A stretch of DNA of 64,000 nt, from contig NZ_JAIQZE010000009.1 in NCBI RefSeq assembly GCF_020164595.1, positions 62,001 to 126,000 of the forward strand. The letters are read 5' to 3'. Positions 8,391-16,968 of this stretch are shown here, one piece after another. Each line of letters opens with the position of its first letter. Position 1 is the stretch's first letter. Made by a program: the position numbers and the translations under genes. The notes beneath the pieces were generated by a model. It was not told the DNA's origin, ran no database searches, and saw only the letters and a list, made by a program, of their open reading frames with translations. Source of the stretch: Psychroflexus longus. Its GTDB lineage: Bacteria; Bacteroidota; Bacteroidia; Flavobacteriales; Flavobacteriaceae.

Positions 8391-9689
8391 CTAGTCTGAA
8401 GACGACATTTGTTTGTTCCCTTTAAAAGGTCTTACAATAAGCCTTGCAGCTCTATCGTAATTGATGTAGCTATAAGTCCAGTTAAAAAAGGTAACTATTC
8501 TATTTCTAAATCCTACCAAAAACCACAAATGAACAAACATCCACATAAACCAAGCTAATGCCCCTCCAAATCTAAGCTTTTTCAAATCTACAACAGCTTT
8601 ATTTCTCCCTACTGTAGCCATTGTTCCCTTGTCAAAGTATTCAAAAGGTAAGAGTTTTTGTTTATTGATCGTTCTAAGTAAGTTTTTAGCCAAATGATCT
8701 CCTTGTTGTATCGCTGGCTGAGCAACCATAGGATGTCCTTTTGGATAGTCTTCACTGATCATCAATGCTATATCACCGATAGCAAATATATTTTCATACC
8801 CATCAATTTGATTAAAGGCATTAACATTGTAACGATTTGCCTTTTCCATCAAAGCTCCTGTCTTGAGCCCTTCTATAGCAGCTCCGGTAACTCCGGCACT
8901 CCATATAAAAGTTTCAGTATTGAAACTTAAGTCCTCATTATTTGTCTTTACAATATTATCCTCATAAGAATTCACGAAAGTATTGAGGTGAATTTCTACA
9001 CCTAGTTCTTCCAAGTATTTTTGTGCATTTGCAGAGGATTTATCACTCATTGGAGGTAACACCTTATCCAAACCTTCAATCAAATGGATATGAATCTCAT
9101 CTGTATCTATATCCTGGTAGTCCATGGGGACTACATTTTTTCTCAATTCTGCTAAAGCACCACTTAACTCCACACCAGTTGGTCCCGCTCCTGCGATAAC
9201 AAAGTTCAAGAGTGCTTTTCTCCTTTCAAGATCTGTGGTGATAGTTGCTTCTTCAAGATTTTCTAAAATCAAACTTCTCAGGTTGAGGGCCTGTGGCACA
9301 GTTTTCATCCAAATCGCGTTTTCTTCAACACTTTTATTCCCGAAGAAATTAGTTTTGGAACCAGTTGCGATGACTAAATAATCGTAAGTTATTTCTCCAA
9401 TGTTTGTTTTTACAAGTTGATTCTCATCATCAATATTTTCAACTTCTGCCATCCTGAAATACGCATCCTTATTCTTTTTTAATATTTTACGGATAGGATA
9501 CGCAATGGAGTCTGGCTCAAGTCCAGACGTTGAAACTTGATACAATAATGGCTGGAAAGTGTGGAAGTTTCTTTTATCCAGCATAACAACTTGGAAAGGT
9601 TTCTTCTCAAGCTTTCTTGCTAAACTTACTCCTCCAAAACCTCCACCTATGATGACAACTCTTGGTAATTTTGAAATTGGTATATTCAT
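8391..9689 (-). CDS. ndh: Type II NADH:quinone oxidoreductase (NDH-2)
   Basis: A 432-residue FAD-dependent pyridine-nucleotide oxidoreductase. The N-terminal dinucleotide-binding motif VVIIGGGFGGVSLARKL lies at about 10-26, the second NAD-binding segment FVIAGAGPTGVELSGALAEL at about 165-184, and the FAD-contact motif IFAIGDIA near 300. The C-terminus has the hydrophobic amphipathic region (around GGALAWFMWMFVHLWFLVGF) that attaches NDH-2 enzymes to the membrane. It would oxidise NADH and reduce menaquinone without pumping protons. The ATG at 9689 is preferred; a TTG nine bases upstream would add three residues. Other members of the family are sulfide:quinone reductases, but the cysteine pattern of those is not visible. 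Confidence 0.85.
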   Translation of the reverse strand: MNIPISKLPRVVIIGGGFGGVSLARKLEKKPFQVVMLDKRNFHTFQPLLYQVSTSGLEPDSIAYPIRKILKKNKDAYFRMAEVENIDDENQLVKTNIGEITYDYLVIATGSKTNFFGNKSVEENAIWMKTVPQALNLRSLILENLEEATITTDLERRKALLNFVIAGAGPTGVELSGALAELRKNVVPMDYQDIDTDEIHIHLIEGLDKVLPPMSDKSSANAQKYLEELGVEIHLNTFVNSYEDNIVKTNNEDLSFNTETFIWSAGVTGAAIEGLKTGALMEKANRYNVNAFNQIDGYENIFAIGDIALMISEDYPKGHPMVAQPAIQQGDHLAKNLLRTINKQKLLPFEYFDKGTMATVGRNKAVVDLKKLRFGGALAWFMWMFVHLWFLVGFRNRIVTFFNWTYSYINYDRAARLIVRPFKGNKQMSSSD

Positions 9690-9781
9690 AGGTACCAATT
9701 TATATCTTAATTGGTTCTATTTAGTGCTAGTTCTGTAACTTTTGATAATTTTAACGACATATGATTAAGACTTTGTAAGTT

Positions 9782-10276
9782 TTGAATAAAGAGCTAGAGA
9801 AAAAATTTATTGACCTTTTAGAGAAACATCAAAACATTGCACATAAAATTTGTAGGATGTATACCTACGATGACAATGCTCACAAAGACCTTTTCCAAGA
9901 AATAATTATTCAATTATGGAAAGCTTATCCGAAATTTAGAGCAGAATCAAAATTTAGTACTTGGATGTATCGTGTAGCTTTAAATACCGCTATTACTTTA
10001 TACCGAAAGAAAAAAAGAGGAGTCCAAACCTTGCCATGGGAGAATTTTGATTTTAAAATATCTGCCGAAGGCTATGATAGTACTTTGGATGATAATTTAA
10101 AACTGATGTACTCTGCTATAAAAGAACTTAATGACATTGATAAAGCTTTAGTACTACTCTACCTGGAAGACAAGCCCTACACAGAAATTTCCGAAACGCT
10201 TGGAATTTCTGAAGTAAACGCAAGAGTGAAAATGAATAGAGTAAAGATTAAATTAAAAAAGATTTTGAATCCTTAA
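9782..10276 (+). CDS. ECF-type RNA polymerase sigma factor, TTG start
   Basis: A 164-residue sigma-70-family protein. Region 2 spans about 15-75 (AHKICRMYT...DLFQEIIIQLW...FSTWMYRVALNTAI) and region 4 about 110-162 (ALVLLYLEDKPYTEISETLGIS...RVKIKLKKIL). No in-frame ATG exists before region 2; the upstream ATG at 9761 closes after five codons. TTG at 9782 is therefore the most credible start, unusual for a core-like regulator. The next gene begins 2 bp after the stop and encodes a four-helix membrane protein, a layout typical of an ECF sigma with a membrane partner. The regulon is unknown. Confidence 0.85.
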   Translation: MNKELEKKFIDLLEKHQNIAHKICRMYTYDDNAHKDLFQEIIIQLWKAYPKFRAESKFSTWMYRVALNTAITLYRKKKRGVQTLPWENFDFKISAEGYDSTLDDNLKLMYSAIKELNDIDKALVLLYLEDKPYTEISETLGISEVNARVKMNRVKIKLKKILNP

Positions 10277-10278
10277 CT

Positions 10279-10884
10279 ATGGATGAGTTAGACCTTATTA
10301 AAAAAGACTGGCAAAAAAGAAATGAAGATTTGCCAAAATACACTCAAGATGAACTTATGCCTATGCTGCATAAAAAGTCATCGTCTAGTGTCAAATGGAT
10401 ATTTATCGTAAGTATTCTGGAATTTGCGTTTTGGTTGGGTATAGATGTTTTAGTCTCCTCAGAAGAATATATGGACTCTATAGAAAATCAATCTTTCCTT
10501 TGGTTTTTGAAAATACTGACCGTTTTAAACTATTTAGTTCTGTTTGGATTTATTTATTTATTCTGCAAAAACTATCTACGTATTCAGGTTACGGACTCTG
10601 TAAGGAAACTAATGAAGCAGATTATTAACACTAGGAAATCTGTAAAGTACTATGTTCGTTACAACATTGGACTTTTTATAATTATGTTCTTGATAGGTGG
10701 GGCAAGAGCCATAATGATGCAAACCACATTCAATACTCTAGAATTTTGGATTATATGTGGAATCATGGTTTTCATACTTCTCATTGTTGTTGGCCTATTG
10801 ATTTTATTTTATCGAGTACTTTATGGAATACTCACTAGAAGACTTTACAAAAACTATAAAATTTTGAATCAAATGGAATTGTAA
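10279..10884 (+). CDS. Four-helix membrane protein downstream of ECF sigma factor
   Basis: A 201-residue protein: a charged cytosolic N-terminus of about 38 residues (MDELDLIKKDWQKR...) and four membrane helices near 40-59, 74-97, 128-147 and 155-180. It has no recognised domain. It starts 2 bp after the sigma gene and must be co-transcribed with it, so an anti-sigma-like role in which the N-terminus holds the sigma factor is a reasonable inference. It lacks the zinc-binding HxxxCxxC anti-sigma motif, so it is not a ZAS-type anti-sigma factor. Confidence 0.7.
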   Translation: MDELDLIKKDWQKRNEDLPKYTQDELMPMLHKKSSSSVKWIFIVSILEFAFWLGIDVLVSSEEYMDSIENQSFLWFLKILTVLNYLVLFGFIYLFCKNYLRIQVTDSVRKLMKQIINTRKSVKYYVRYNIGLFIIMFLIGGARAIMMQTTFNTLEFWIICGIMVFILLIVVGLLILFYRVLYGILTRRLYKNYKILNQMEL

Positions 10885-10885
10885 T

Positions 10886-11782
10886 TTAAGCTCTCGGATG
10901 AAACTTTTCGAGCACAGACCTTAGATGAGTTTTATCCAAATGCATGTAGATTTCAGTAGTAGTAATACTTTCGTGACCTAACATTTGTTGAATAACTCTC
11001 AGGTTTGCGCCATTTTCTAATAGATGTGTTGCAAATGAATGCCTAAACGTGTGAGGACTTATTGTCTTCTGAATATAAGCCTCTTTAGCTAATTGTTTTA
11101 CAATAGTAAAAATCATGGCTCGTGTTAATTGAGCCCCTCGTCTGTTTAAAAAAAGAATATCAGTGAATTCAGGTTTAACTTCCTGATGAATTCTAATCTC
11201 ATCTTTATAAATAGTGATAAATTTTTGAGTGTATGCATTAATAGGGACCAGACGTTCTTTATTCCCTTTCCCCACTACTTTTAAGAAACCTGCTTCAAAA
11301 TGAAGGTCAGAAATTTTGAGATTTATAAGCTCGCTGACTCTCAGCCCACAACCATAAAGGGTTTCGATAATGGCCTTATTACGCTGGCCTTGAGGATGTG
11401 ATAAGTCTATAGCTTCGATGAGTCGGTCAATCTCTTCAGTTGAAAGCGTATCTGGAAGTTGTCGCCCCAAACGTGGGGATTCTATGAGTTCCAGTGGATT
11501 TGTTTTTCTGTAATCTTCAAAAATGAGATAATCAAAAAAACTCTTTAAACCGGAAATTAATCTGGCCTGAGAGCGTTCATTTAGAAGTTTTGAAATTGTA
11601 TGAATAAAGCTTTGAATATCTTCTTCAACAATTTCAATAGGTGAAAGCTTCAAGTCAAACTCAGAAAGATAATTGGTCAGTTTTAAGATGTCCAGCCGAT
11701 AATTTTGAATAGTATTATCAGCCAGACCTCTTTCTATCCTTAGGTAGTATGTAAAATCTTGAATTGCTTGCTCCCACTTCAT
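10886..11782 (-). CDS. xerD: Site-specific tyrosine recombinase XerD
   Basis: A 298-residue tyrosine recombinase with an N-terminal SAM-like core-binding domain (about 1-90) and a C-terminal catalytic domain carrying the full residue set: R148, K172, H244-x-x-R247, H270 and the nucleophile Y279. Length and the motif SPHTFRHSFATHLLENGANLR match chromosomal XerC/XerD, which resolve chromosome dimers at dif during division. No integrase-style extension or flanking att repeats are present, which argues against a mobile-element integrase. It converges on the membrane protein gene with one base between the stops. Confidence 0.9.
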   Translation of the reverse strand: MKWEQAIQDFTYYLRIERGLADNTIQNYRLDILKLTNYLSEFDLKLSPIEIVEEDIQSFIHTISKLLNERSQARLISGLKSFFDYLIFEDYRKTNPLELIESPRLGRQLPDTLSTEEIDRLIEAIDLSHPQGQRNKAIIETLYGCGLRVSELINLKISDLHFEAGFLKVVGKGNKERLVPINAYTQKFITIYKDEIRIHQEVKPEFTDILFLNRRGAQLTRAMIFTIVKQLAKEAYIQKTISPHTFRHSFATHLLENGANLRVIQQMLGHESITTTEIYMHLDKTHLRSVLEKFHPRA

Positions 11783-11879
11783 AGAACCAAATTACATTAA
11801 TTCTTGGGTAATTCAAGGGCATAGGTAAGAACGAGAGAATCAATCAAAAAATTTATTTTAAAATTTTATTTTAAAATAA

Positions 11880-12329
11880 TTACAGAATCTGCTCAGCGTG
11901 AGCTTTGGTTTTTACTTTGGAAATAACCTCTTCAATTTTGCCCTCTTCATCGATGATAAAAGTAGTCCTATGAATGCCATCGTATTCTTTTCCCATGAAC
12001 TTTTTGGGTCCCCAAACTCCAAATGCTTCAATGACTTCTTTGTCTTCATCGGCAAGCAATGGAAAAGGAAGTTCATATTTAGTTTTAAAGTTCTGCTGAC
12101 GTTTTTCAGAATCTGCACTTACGCCAAGAATCTCGTAACCTTTTTCCTGAAAAGTTCCCCAGTTATCTCTCAGGTTACAGGCTTCTGCAGTACATCCAGG
12201 TGTACTTGCTTTTGGATAAAAAAAGACGACCAATTTTTTTCCTGCGTAATCTTTTAGCGAGTGCATCTTTCCATCTTGATCTTTTGCCTCAAAATTTGGG
12301 GCTTTATCTCCAGCTTTTAGTGTTGTCAT
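11880..12329 (-). CDS. bcp: Thioredoxin-dependent thiol peroxidase Bcp
   Basis: A 149-residue AhpC/TSA-family peroxiredoxin. The active-site segment PKASTPGCTAEAC holds the peroxidatic cysteine C46 and the resolving cysteine C51, the spacing characteristic of Bcp/PrxQ. It reduces hydrogen peroxide and organic hydroperoxides using thioredoxin in the cytosol. The length is normal for the family. It is divergent from nth with 30 bp between the starts, and the nth -7 box lies just outside its start codon. Confidence 0.93.
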   Translation of the reverse strand: MTTLKAGDKAPNFEAKDQDGKMHSLKDYAGKKLVVFFYPKASTPGCTAEACNLRDNWGTFQEKGYEILGVSADSEKRQQNFKTKYELPFPLLADEDKEVIEAFGVWGPKKFMGKEYDGIHRTTFIIDEEGKIEEVISKVKTKAHAEQIL

Positions 12330-12335
12330 AATTCC

Positions 12336-12343
12336 TATTTTTG
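12336..12343 (+). promoter_or_regulatory. -7 box TATTTTTG for nth
   Basis: Exact TAnnTTTG match ending 16 bp before the nth ATG. Any -33 element would fall inside the 5' end of bcp. Confidence 0.55.
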
Positions 12344-12359
12344 CTTAAAAGTAAAGGAA

Positions 12360-13028
12360 ATGAAAAAATCTGAAAAAGTAGACTTCGTTATAAATACGTT
12401 AAAGGAATTATATCCCACCATCCCTGTTCCATTGGACCACAAAGATCCCTACACCCTGCTCATCGCTGTGTTGCTTTCAGCGCAAAGTACAGACGTCAAA
12501 GTCAACCAGATTACCCCTTTGCTTTTTGATAGAGCAGATAATCCCTGGGACATGGTCAAAATGAGTCCGGATCAAATTCGGGAAATCATTAAGCCTGTAG
12601 GTTTATCGCCAATGAAGGCTAAGGGAATTTATGGGCTTTCTAAGATTTTAATTGAAAAATATAAGGGTAAAGTTCCTAATGATATGAAAGCCTTGGAAGA
12701 ATTCCCTGCAGTTGGACATAAAACAGCTTCAGTGGTTTTGGCTCAGGCTTTCGGTGTTCCTACATTTCCTGTGGACACTCATATCCATAGGTTAATGTAC
12801 CGCTGGAACTTGAGCACTGGAAAAAATGTGCAGCAAACCGAAAAAGATGCCAAGCGACTTTTCCCGAAAGAAGTATGGAACGACTTACACTTACAGATTA
12901 TCTGGTATGGTAGAGAATATTCTCCTGCCAGAGGCTGGGATTTGGACAAGGATATTATTACTAATACAATTGGTCGTAAATCTGTCATCCATGATTACCA
13001 CAAAAAAAAGGCTTCCAAATCGAAATAA
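12360..13028 (+). CDS. nth: Endonuclease III family DNA glycosylase without iron-sulfur cluster
   Basis: A 222-residue helix-hairpin-helix glycosylase. The HhH motif LEEFPAVGHKTASVVLAQAFG precedes PVDTHIHRL, and the catalytic K121 and D139 match the spacing of endonuclease III. It should remove oxidised pyrimidines and cleave the strand by beta-elimination. The usual C-terminal CX6CX2CX5C cluster loop is replaced by WYGREYSPARGWDLDKD, and the whole protein contains no cysteine. This is therefore a cluster-less member of the family. The length is otherwise standard, and the reading frame is intact. Confidence 0.88.
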   Translation: MKKSEKVDFVINTLKELYPTIPVPLDHKDPYTLLIAVLLSAQSTDVKVNQITPLLFDRADNPWDMVKMSPDQIREIIKPVGLSPMKAKGIYGLSKILIEKYKGKVPNDMKALEEFPAVGHKTASVVLAQAFGVPTFPVDTHIHRLMYRWNLSTGKNVQQTEKDAKRLFPKEVWNDLHLQIIWYGREYSPARGWDLDKDIITNTIGRKSVIHDYHKKKASKSK

Positions 13029-13059
13029 GGAAACCTTTTATTTTCGGGAAAACACTTAA

Positions 13060-13209
13060 TTAATTTTGAATGCTTTCAAACTGTAAATCTTCATACTTTA
13101 CAACAGTCATCGCCTTAGAAAAATCCAAAATTGACTTTATGGTTTTTGCTGAGGGCCTCATCGGTTTTGAAGTTGAATTTAAAACTTCTTTAGAGTAAAT
13201 TTTTGCCAT
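13060..13209 (-). CDS. Conserved small basic protein, 49 residues
   Basis: A short ORF that starts at an ATG (13207-13209) and ends at TAA. It reads MAKIYSKEVLNSTSKP, then a conserved-looking helical stretch (TIKSILDFSKAMTVVKYEDL), ending FESIQN. Short proteins opening MAKIYSKEVL are, from memory, recurrent in Flavobacteriia; no function is known to me. Base composition and lack of rare codons are consistent with a real gene. It fills what would otherwise be a 238-bp gap between nth and the ECF sigma gene and has the same strand as the latter, 57 bp downstream of its stop. Confidence 0.65.
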   Translation of the reverse strand: MAKIYSKEVLNSTSKPMRPSAKTIKSILDFSKAMTVVKYEDLQFESIQN

Positions 13210-13266
13210 ATTTTTTTTGATTTTATATACAACAAAAACGCAACTAAAAAAGAATTATTGCATGTC

Positions 13267-13854
13267 CTAGTTTGTTAAAACTACCTGATGTTTTTCAATA
13301 ATTTTTCTCAAATTAATAAGAGCGTATCTCATTCTGCCCAGAGCTGTATTGATACTTACATCAGTTTTGAATGCTATTTCTTTAAAACTCATTTCTTTGA
13401 AAATTCTCATTTCTAAGACTTCAAGCTGATCTTGTGGTAGTTTTTTGATAAGAGCGTGTAAATCGACATCTATTTGATCTTTTATGATTTTACGTTCAGC
13501 GTTCATGTCGCCGTCTGTCATAAAATCTAAAATATCAAAGTCTCCTTTGCCCTCAAATTTTGGCATTCTGTTACTTTTTCTAAAATGATCAATAACGAGA
13601 TTGTGAGCAATTCTCATCACCCAGGGAAGAAATTTGCCCTCTTCGTTGTACTTACCTCTCTTTAAAGTCCGTATAACTTTTATGAAGGTATCCTGGAAAA
13701 TATCTTCTGCAAGGTCTTTATCGTAGACTTTGGAAAATATAAAACCGAAAATTTTTTGTTGATGTCTGTTGATTAAAACGGAAAGTGAGTTTTCATCACC
13801 TGAAATGTATTGCTTAACCAAATAAGCTTCTGAGGAGATCGAAGTTCTATTCAT
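13267..13854 (-). CDS. ECF-type RNA polymerase sigma factor
   Basis: A 195-residue sigma-70-family protein with an ATG start. Region 2 is at about 25-95 (FGFIFSKVYDKDLAEDIFQDTFIKVIRTL...FLPWVMRIAHNLVIDHFRK) and region 4 at about 135-190 (LPQDQLEVLEMRIFKEMSFKEIAFKTDVSINTALGRMRYAL). It has no extra domains and no adjacent anti-sigma gene, unlike the other two sigma genes in the window. It is divergent from uvrA. Proteins of this length and sequence style are conserved single-copy sigma factors in Flavobacteriia, so a housekeeping-type regulon is possible, but this is inference. Confidence 0.87.
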   Translation of the reverse strand: MNRTSISSEAYLVKQYISGDENSLSVLINRHQQKIFGFIFSKVYDKDLAEDIFQDTFIKVIRTLKRGKYNEEGKFLPWVMRIAHNLVIDHFRKSNRMPKFEGKGDFDILDFMTDGDMNAERKIIKDQIDVDLHALIKKLPQDQLEVLEMRIFKEMSFKEIAFKTDVSINTALGRMRYALINLRKIIEKHQVVLTN

Positions 13855-14043
13855 AAATCTTTCACTTAAGTAAAACCAACTAAAAAAATTGGTTATTGTT
13901 ATTAATTGAGTTTAAGTAAAAGTGCTGTATAGGCTTCTGTTTATTCAGCTAATATATAAATATATGTTTACACACCTCATACCGTTAATAATTTTAACAT
14001 ATTATGAGTCAGTGTATAAGGTTCAATTGGAGGGACAAATCTT

Positions 14044-14051
14044 TATATTTG
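14044..14051 (+). promoter_or_regulatory. -7 box TATATTTG for uvrA
   Basis: Exact TAnnTTTG match ending 17 bp before ATG 14069. It lies inside the longer in-frame ORF that opens at GTG 13922, and therefore supports the shorter gene model. Confidence 0.6.
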
Positions 14052-14068
14052 CGTCATTCCGACAATAT

Positions 14069-16861
14069 ATGAAACACACAGATTTAGATAAAATTGACCC
14101 CAAAGAATTCATTATAATCAAGGGTGCAAAACTTCATAATTTAAAAAATATTGATGTTGTCATTCCAAGAAATAAACTCGTAGTAATTACTGGACTTTCT
14201 GGTTCAGGAAAATCGAGTTTAGCTTTTGATACGCTTTATGCTGAAGGTCAAAGACGTTATGTCGAAAGCCTTTCGGCCTACGCAAGGCAGTTTTTAGGAC
14301 GTCTCGACAAACCAAAGGTCGATTACATCAAAGGAATTGCTCCTGCGATTGCGATCGAGCAAAAAGTGAATTCTACAAATCCCCGATCTACAGTTGGAAC
14401 CTCAACTGAAATTTATGATTACCTGAAATTGCTATACGCTAGAATTGGAAAAACCATTTCGCCAATCTCTGGGAAGGAAGTAAAAAAGCATACGGTAACC
14501 GATGTTGTGGATTTTGTAAAATCACAGGAAGAAAACAAAAAATTACTTCTCCTCGCTCCTATCACTTTAGAAAACAAACGCACTGTAGAAGAAAAAATTA
14601 AAATTCTTCAACAACAGGGATTCAGTAGAATCAAGGTCGATGATGAAGTTTTAAAAATAAGTGAAGCTCAGGAACGAAAGATTCCTAAAAAAAGTCAACT
14701 TTCAATTGTTGTAGACAGGATTGTCGTTAAAGATGATGAAGACTTTTACAACCGTTTAGCAGATTCAATTCAAAATGCATTTTTTGAAGGAAAAGGCGAA
14801 CTGAATATTGAAGAAGTAGCCACTAATAAAATCACCAATTTCAATAACAAATTCGAATTGGACGGTATGTTATTCACCGAACCAAACGTGCATTTGTTCA
14901 GTTTCAACAATCCAATAGGAGCATGTCCAAAGTGTGAAGGTTACGGAGATATCATCGACATTGATGAAGCTTTGGTCATCCCAAATACGGGATTGAGTGT
15001 GTATGAAGGAGCCATTGCTCCCTGGAGTGGCGATACCTTGGGTTGGTACAAAAAAGAGTTTATTAAGCATGCACATAAATTTGATTTCCCTGTTCACACG
15101 CCTTATTTCGAACTGACCGATGATGAAAAAAATATCATATGGAACGGAAATCAGTATGTAACGGGAGTTAATGAGTTTTTTGAAGCTGTAAAATCTAAAG
15201 CCTATAAAATTCAGAATAGAGTTTTGTTATCGAGATATCGAGGAAGAACACGATGTCCAGAATGCAAAGGTCGCAGGCTTAAAAAAGAATCGACTTATGT
15301 GAAAATCAATGATATTGACATCACTCAGCTCGTAGATTTACCGATAGATGAAGTTAGCTCGTTTTTTCAAAAGTTAAAGCTTAATGAACACGATGAAAAA
15401 ATTGGAAAACGCCTATTGAAAGAAGTCAATAGCAGACTTAAATTTTTGATGGATGTAGGTTTGACTTACCTTACCTTGAATAGAAAATCGAATTCTCTCT
15501 CGGGTGGAGAATCACAGCGAATCAATTTGGCAACCTCACTAGGAAGTAGTCTTGTGGGCTCCATGTATATTTTGGACGAACCTTCCATTGGTTTACATTC
15601 TAAAGACAACGAAAGGCTGATTGGAGTTTTAAAAGATCTTCGTGATCTGGGCAACACTGTTATTGTAGTAGAACATGATGAGGACATCATGAAAGAAGCA
15701 GACTACATTATCGACATTGGTCCGGAAGCTGGAACCCATGGCGGTGATCTTGTTGCTGAAGGGACTTATAAACAAATCCTAAAGGCAAACTCACTGACTT
15801 CAAAATACCTCAACGGTAAAATGAAAATTGAAGTTCCTAAAGAAAGGCGATCGTCTAAATCTTATATTGAACTGAAAGGTGCGCGCGAAAACAACCTAAA
15901 GAATGTATCTGTAAAAGTGCCTTTGGATAGTTTTGTTGCGATTACCGGCGTTTCTGGAAGTGGAAAAAGTACTCTTGTCAAAAAGATTTTGTATCCGGCG
16001 ATGATTAAACATAATGGAGGTTACGGAACAAAAGCAGGACAATTTGATGGCATTGATGGAAACTTCAAACACATCAAACATATTGAGTATGTAGATCAAA
16101 ATCCTATAGGAAGGTCCTCGAGATCCAATCCTGTGACCTACATCAAAGCTTACGATGATATTCGAAATCTATTTGCAAAGCAAAAGCTTTCCAAAATAAG
16201 AAATTTCAAGCCCAAGCATTTTAGTTTTAATGTGGAAGGCGGACGATGCGACACCTGTGAAGGTGAAGGTGAAGTGACTATCGAAATGCAATTCATGGCG
16301 GATGTTCACCTTGAGTGTGAAGCTTGTCATGGAAAACGCTTTAAGCAGCAAGTTTTGGATGTGGAATTCGAAGGAAAAAATATTGACGATATTTTATCCA
16401 TGACCATCGACGATGCCATGGAATTTTTCTCATCTCATAATGAAACTAAAATCTCCAATAAACTCGAAGCTTTGCAAAGTGTTGGTCTTGGTTATGTCAC
16501 TTTAGGCCAAAGTTCTTCTACGCTTTCTGGTGGTGAAGCTCAACGTATTAAATTAGCTTCTTTTTTAACTAAAGGAAAAAATGCTGATAAAACCTTGTTT
16601 ATTTTTGATGAACCCACAACCGGACTTCACTTTCACGACATCAGTAAATTATTGAAATCCTTCGAAGCTTTGATTGAAAACGGACACAGTGTGATCGTGA
16701 TTGAACATAACATTGACCTTATCAAATGTGCCGATCATGTCATCGATTTGGGTCCAGGTGGAGGAATCAACGGCGGGCAGCTTGTAGCTGAGGGCACTCC
16801 GGAAGAAGTTTCAAAAGTTAAAGGATCTTACACCGGTCAATATTTAAAAACTAAAGTTTAA
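14069..16861 (+). CDS. uvrA: Excinuclease ABC subunit UvrA
   Basis: A 930-residue DNA-damage recognition ATPase of nucleotide excision repair; it dimerises and loads UvrB. It has two ABC modules: Walker [10 protein letters not shown] at 42-50 with signature LSGGESQR, and a second Walker [10 protein letters not shown] with LSGGEAQR. Zinc-binding pairs are seen in [17 protein letters not shown] and the CDTCEGEGE...CEACHGKR module. The frame is open 49 codons upstream to a GTG at 13922, but that extension is hydrophobic, unlike UvrA, and contains the promoter, so the ATG at 14069 is chosen. Confidence 0.95.
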   Translation: MKHTDLDKIDPKEFIIIKGAKLHNLKNIDVVIPRNKLVVITGLSGSGKSSLAFDTLYAEGQRRYVESLSAYARQFLGRLDKPKVDYIKGIAPAIAIEQKVNSTNPRSTVGTSTEIYDYLKLLYARIGKTISPISGKEVKKHTVTDVVDFVKSQEENKKLLLLAPITLENKRTVEEKIKILQQQGFSRIKVDDEVLKISEAQERKIPKKSQLSIVVDRIVVKDDEDFYNRLADSIQNAFFEGKGELNIEEVATNKITNFNNKFELDGMLFTEPNVHLFSFNNPIGACPKCEGYGDIIDIDEALVIPNTGLSVYEGAIAPWSGDTLGWYKKEFIKHAHKFDFPVHTPYFELTDDEKNIIWNGNQYVTGVNEFFEAVKSKAYKIQNRVLLSRYRGRTRCPECKGRRLKKESTYVKINDIDITQLVDLPIDEVSSFFQKLKLNEHDEKIGKRLLKEVNSRLKFLMDVGLTYLTLNRKSNSLSGGESQRINLATSLGSSLVGSMYILDEPSIGLHSKDNERLIGVLKDLRDLGNTVIVVEHDEDIMKEADYIIDIGPEAGTHGGDLVAEGTYKQILKANSLTSKYLNGKMKIEVPKERRSSKSYIELKGARENNLKNVSVKVPLDSFVAITGVSGSGKSTLVKKILYPAMIKHNGGYGTKAGQFDGIDGNFKHIKHIEYVDQNPIGRSSRSNPVTYIKAYDDIRNLFAKQKLSKIRNFKPKHFSFNVEGGRCDTCEGEGEVTIEMQFMADVHLECEACHGKRFKQQVLDVEFEGKNIDDILSMTIDDAMEFFSSHNETKISNKLEALQSVGLGYVTLGQSSSTLSGGEAQRIKLASFLTKGKNADKTLFIFDEPTTGLHFHDISKLLKSFEALIENGHSVIVIEHNIDLIKCADHVIDLGPGGGINGGQLVAEGTPEEVSKVKGSYTGQYLKTKV

Positions 16862-16968
16862 AAATGTAAGTGTTTAAACTTTTGACCTACTTAATTTATA
16901 TATAGGATGATTCATTTGGTTTAAAAACGGTTTTGATTGGTTAGTTAGGAAACTCCTAGTTATGAATA

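Noticed and set aside
10886-11782. Tyrosine recombinase as a sign of an integrated element
   Set aside because: Length and sequence are those of chromosomal XerD, with housekeeping neighbours and no att repeats or phage genes.
16900-16968. TAGGA-aac-TCCTA hairpin between uvrA and the flippase gene as a terminator
   Set aside because: The stem is only five bases and no T-run follows it directly on either strand.
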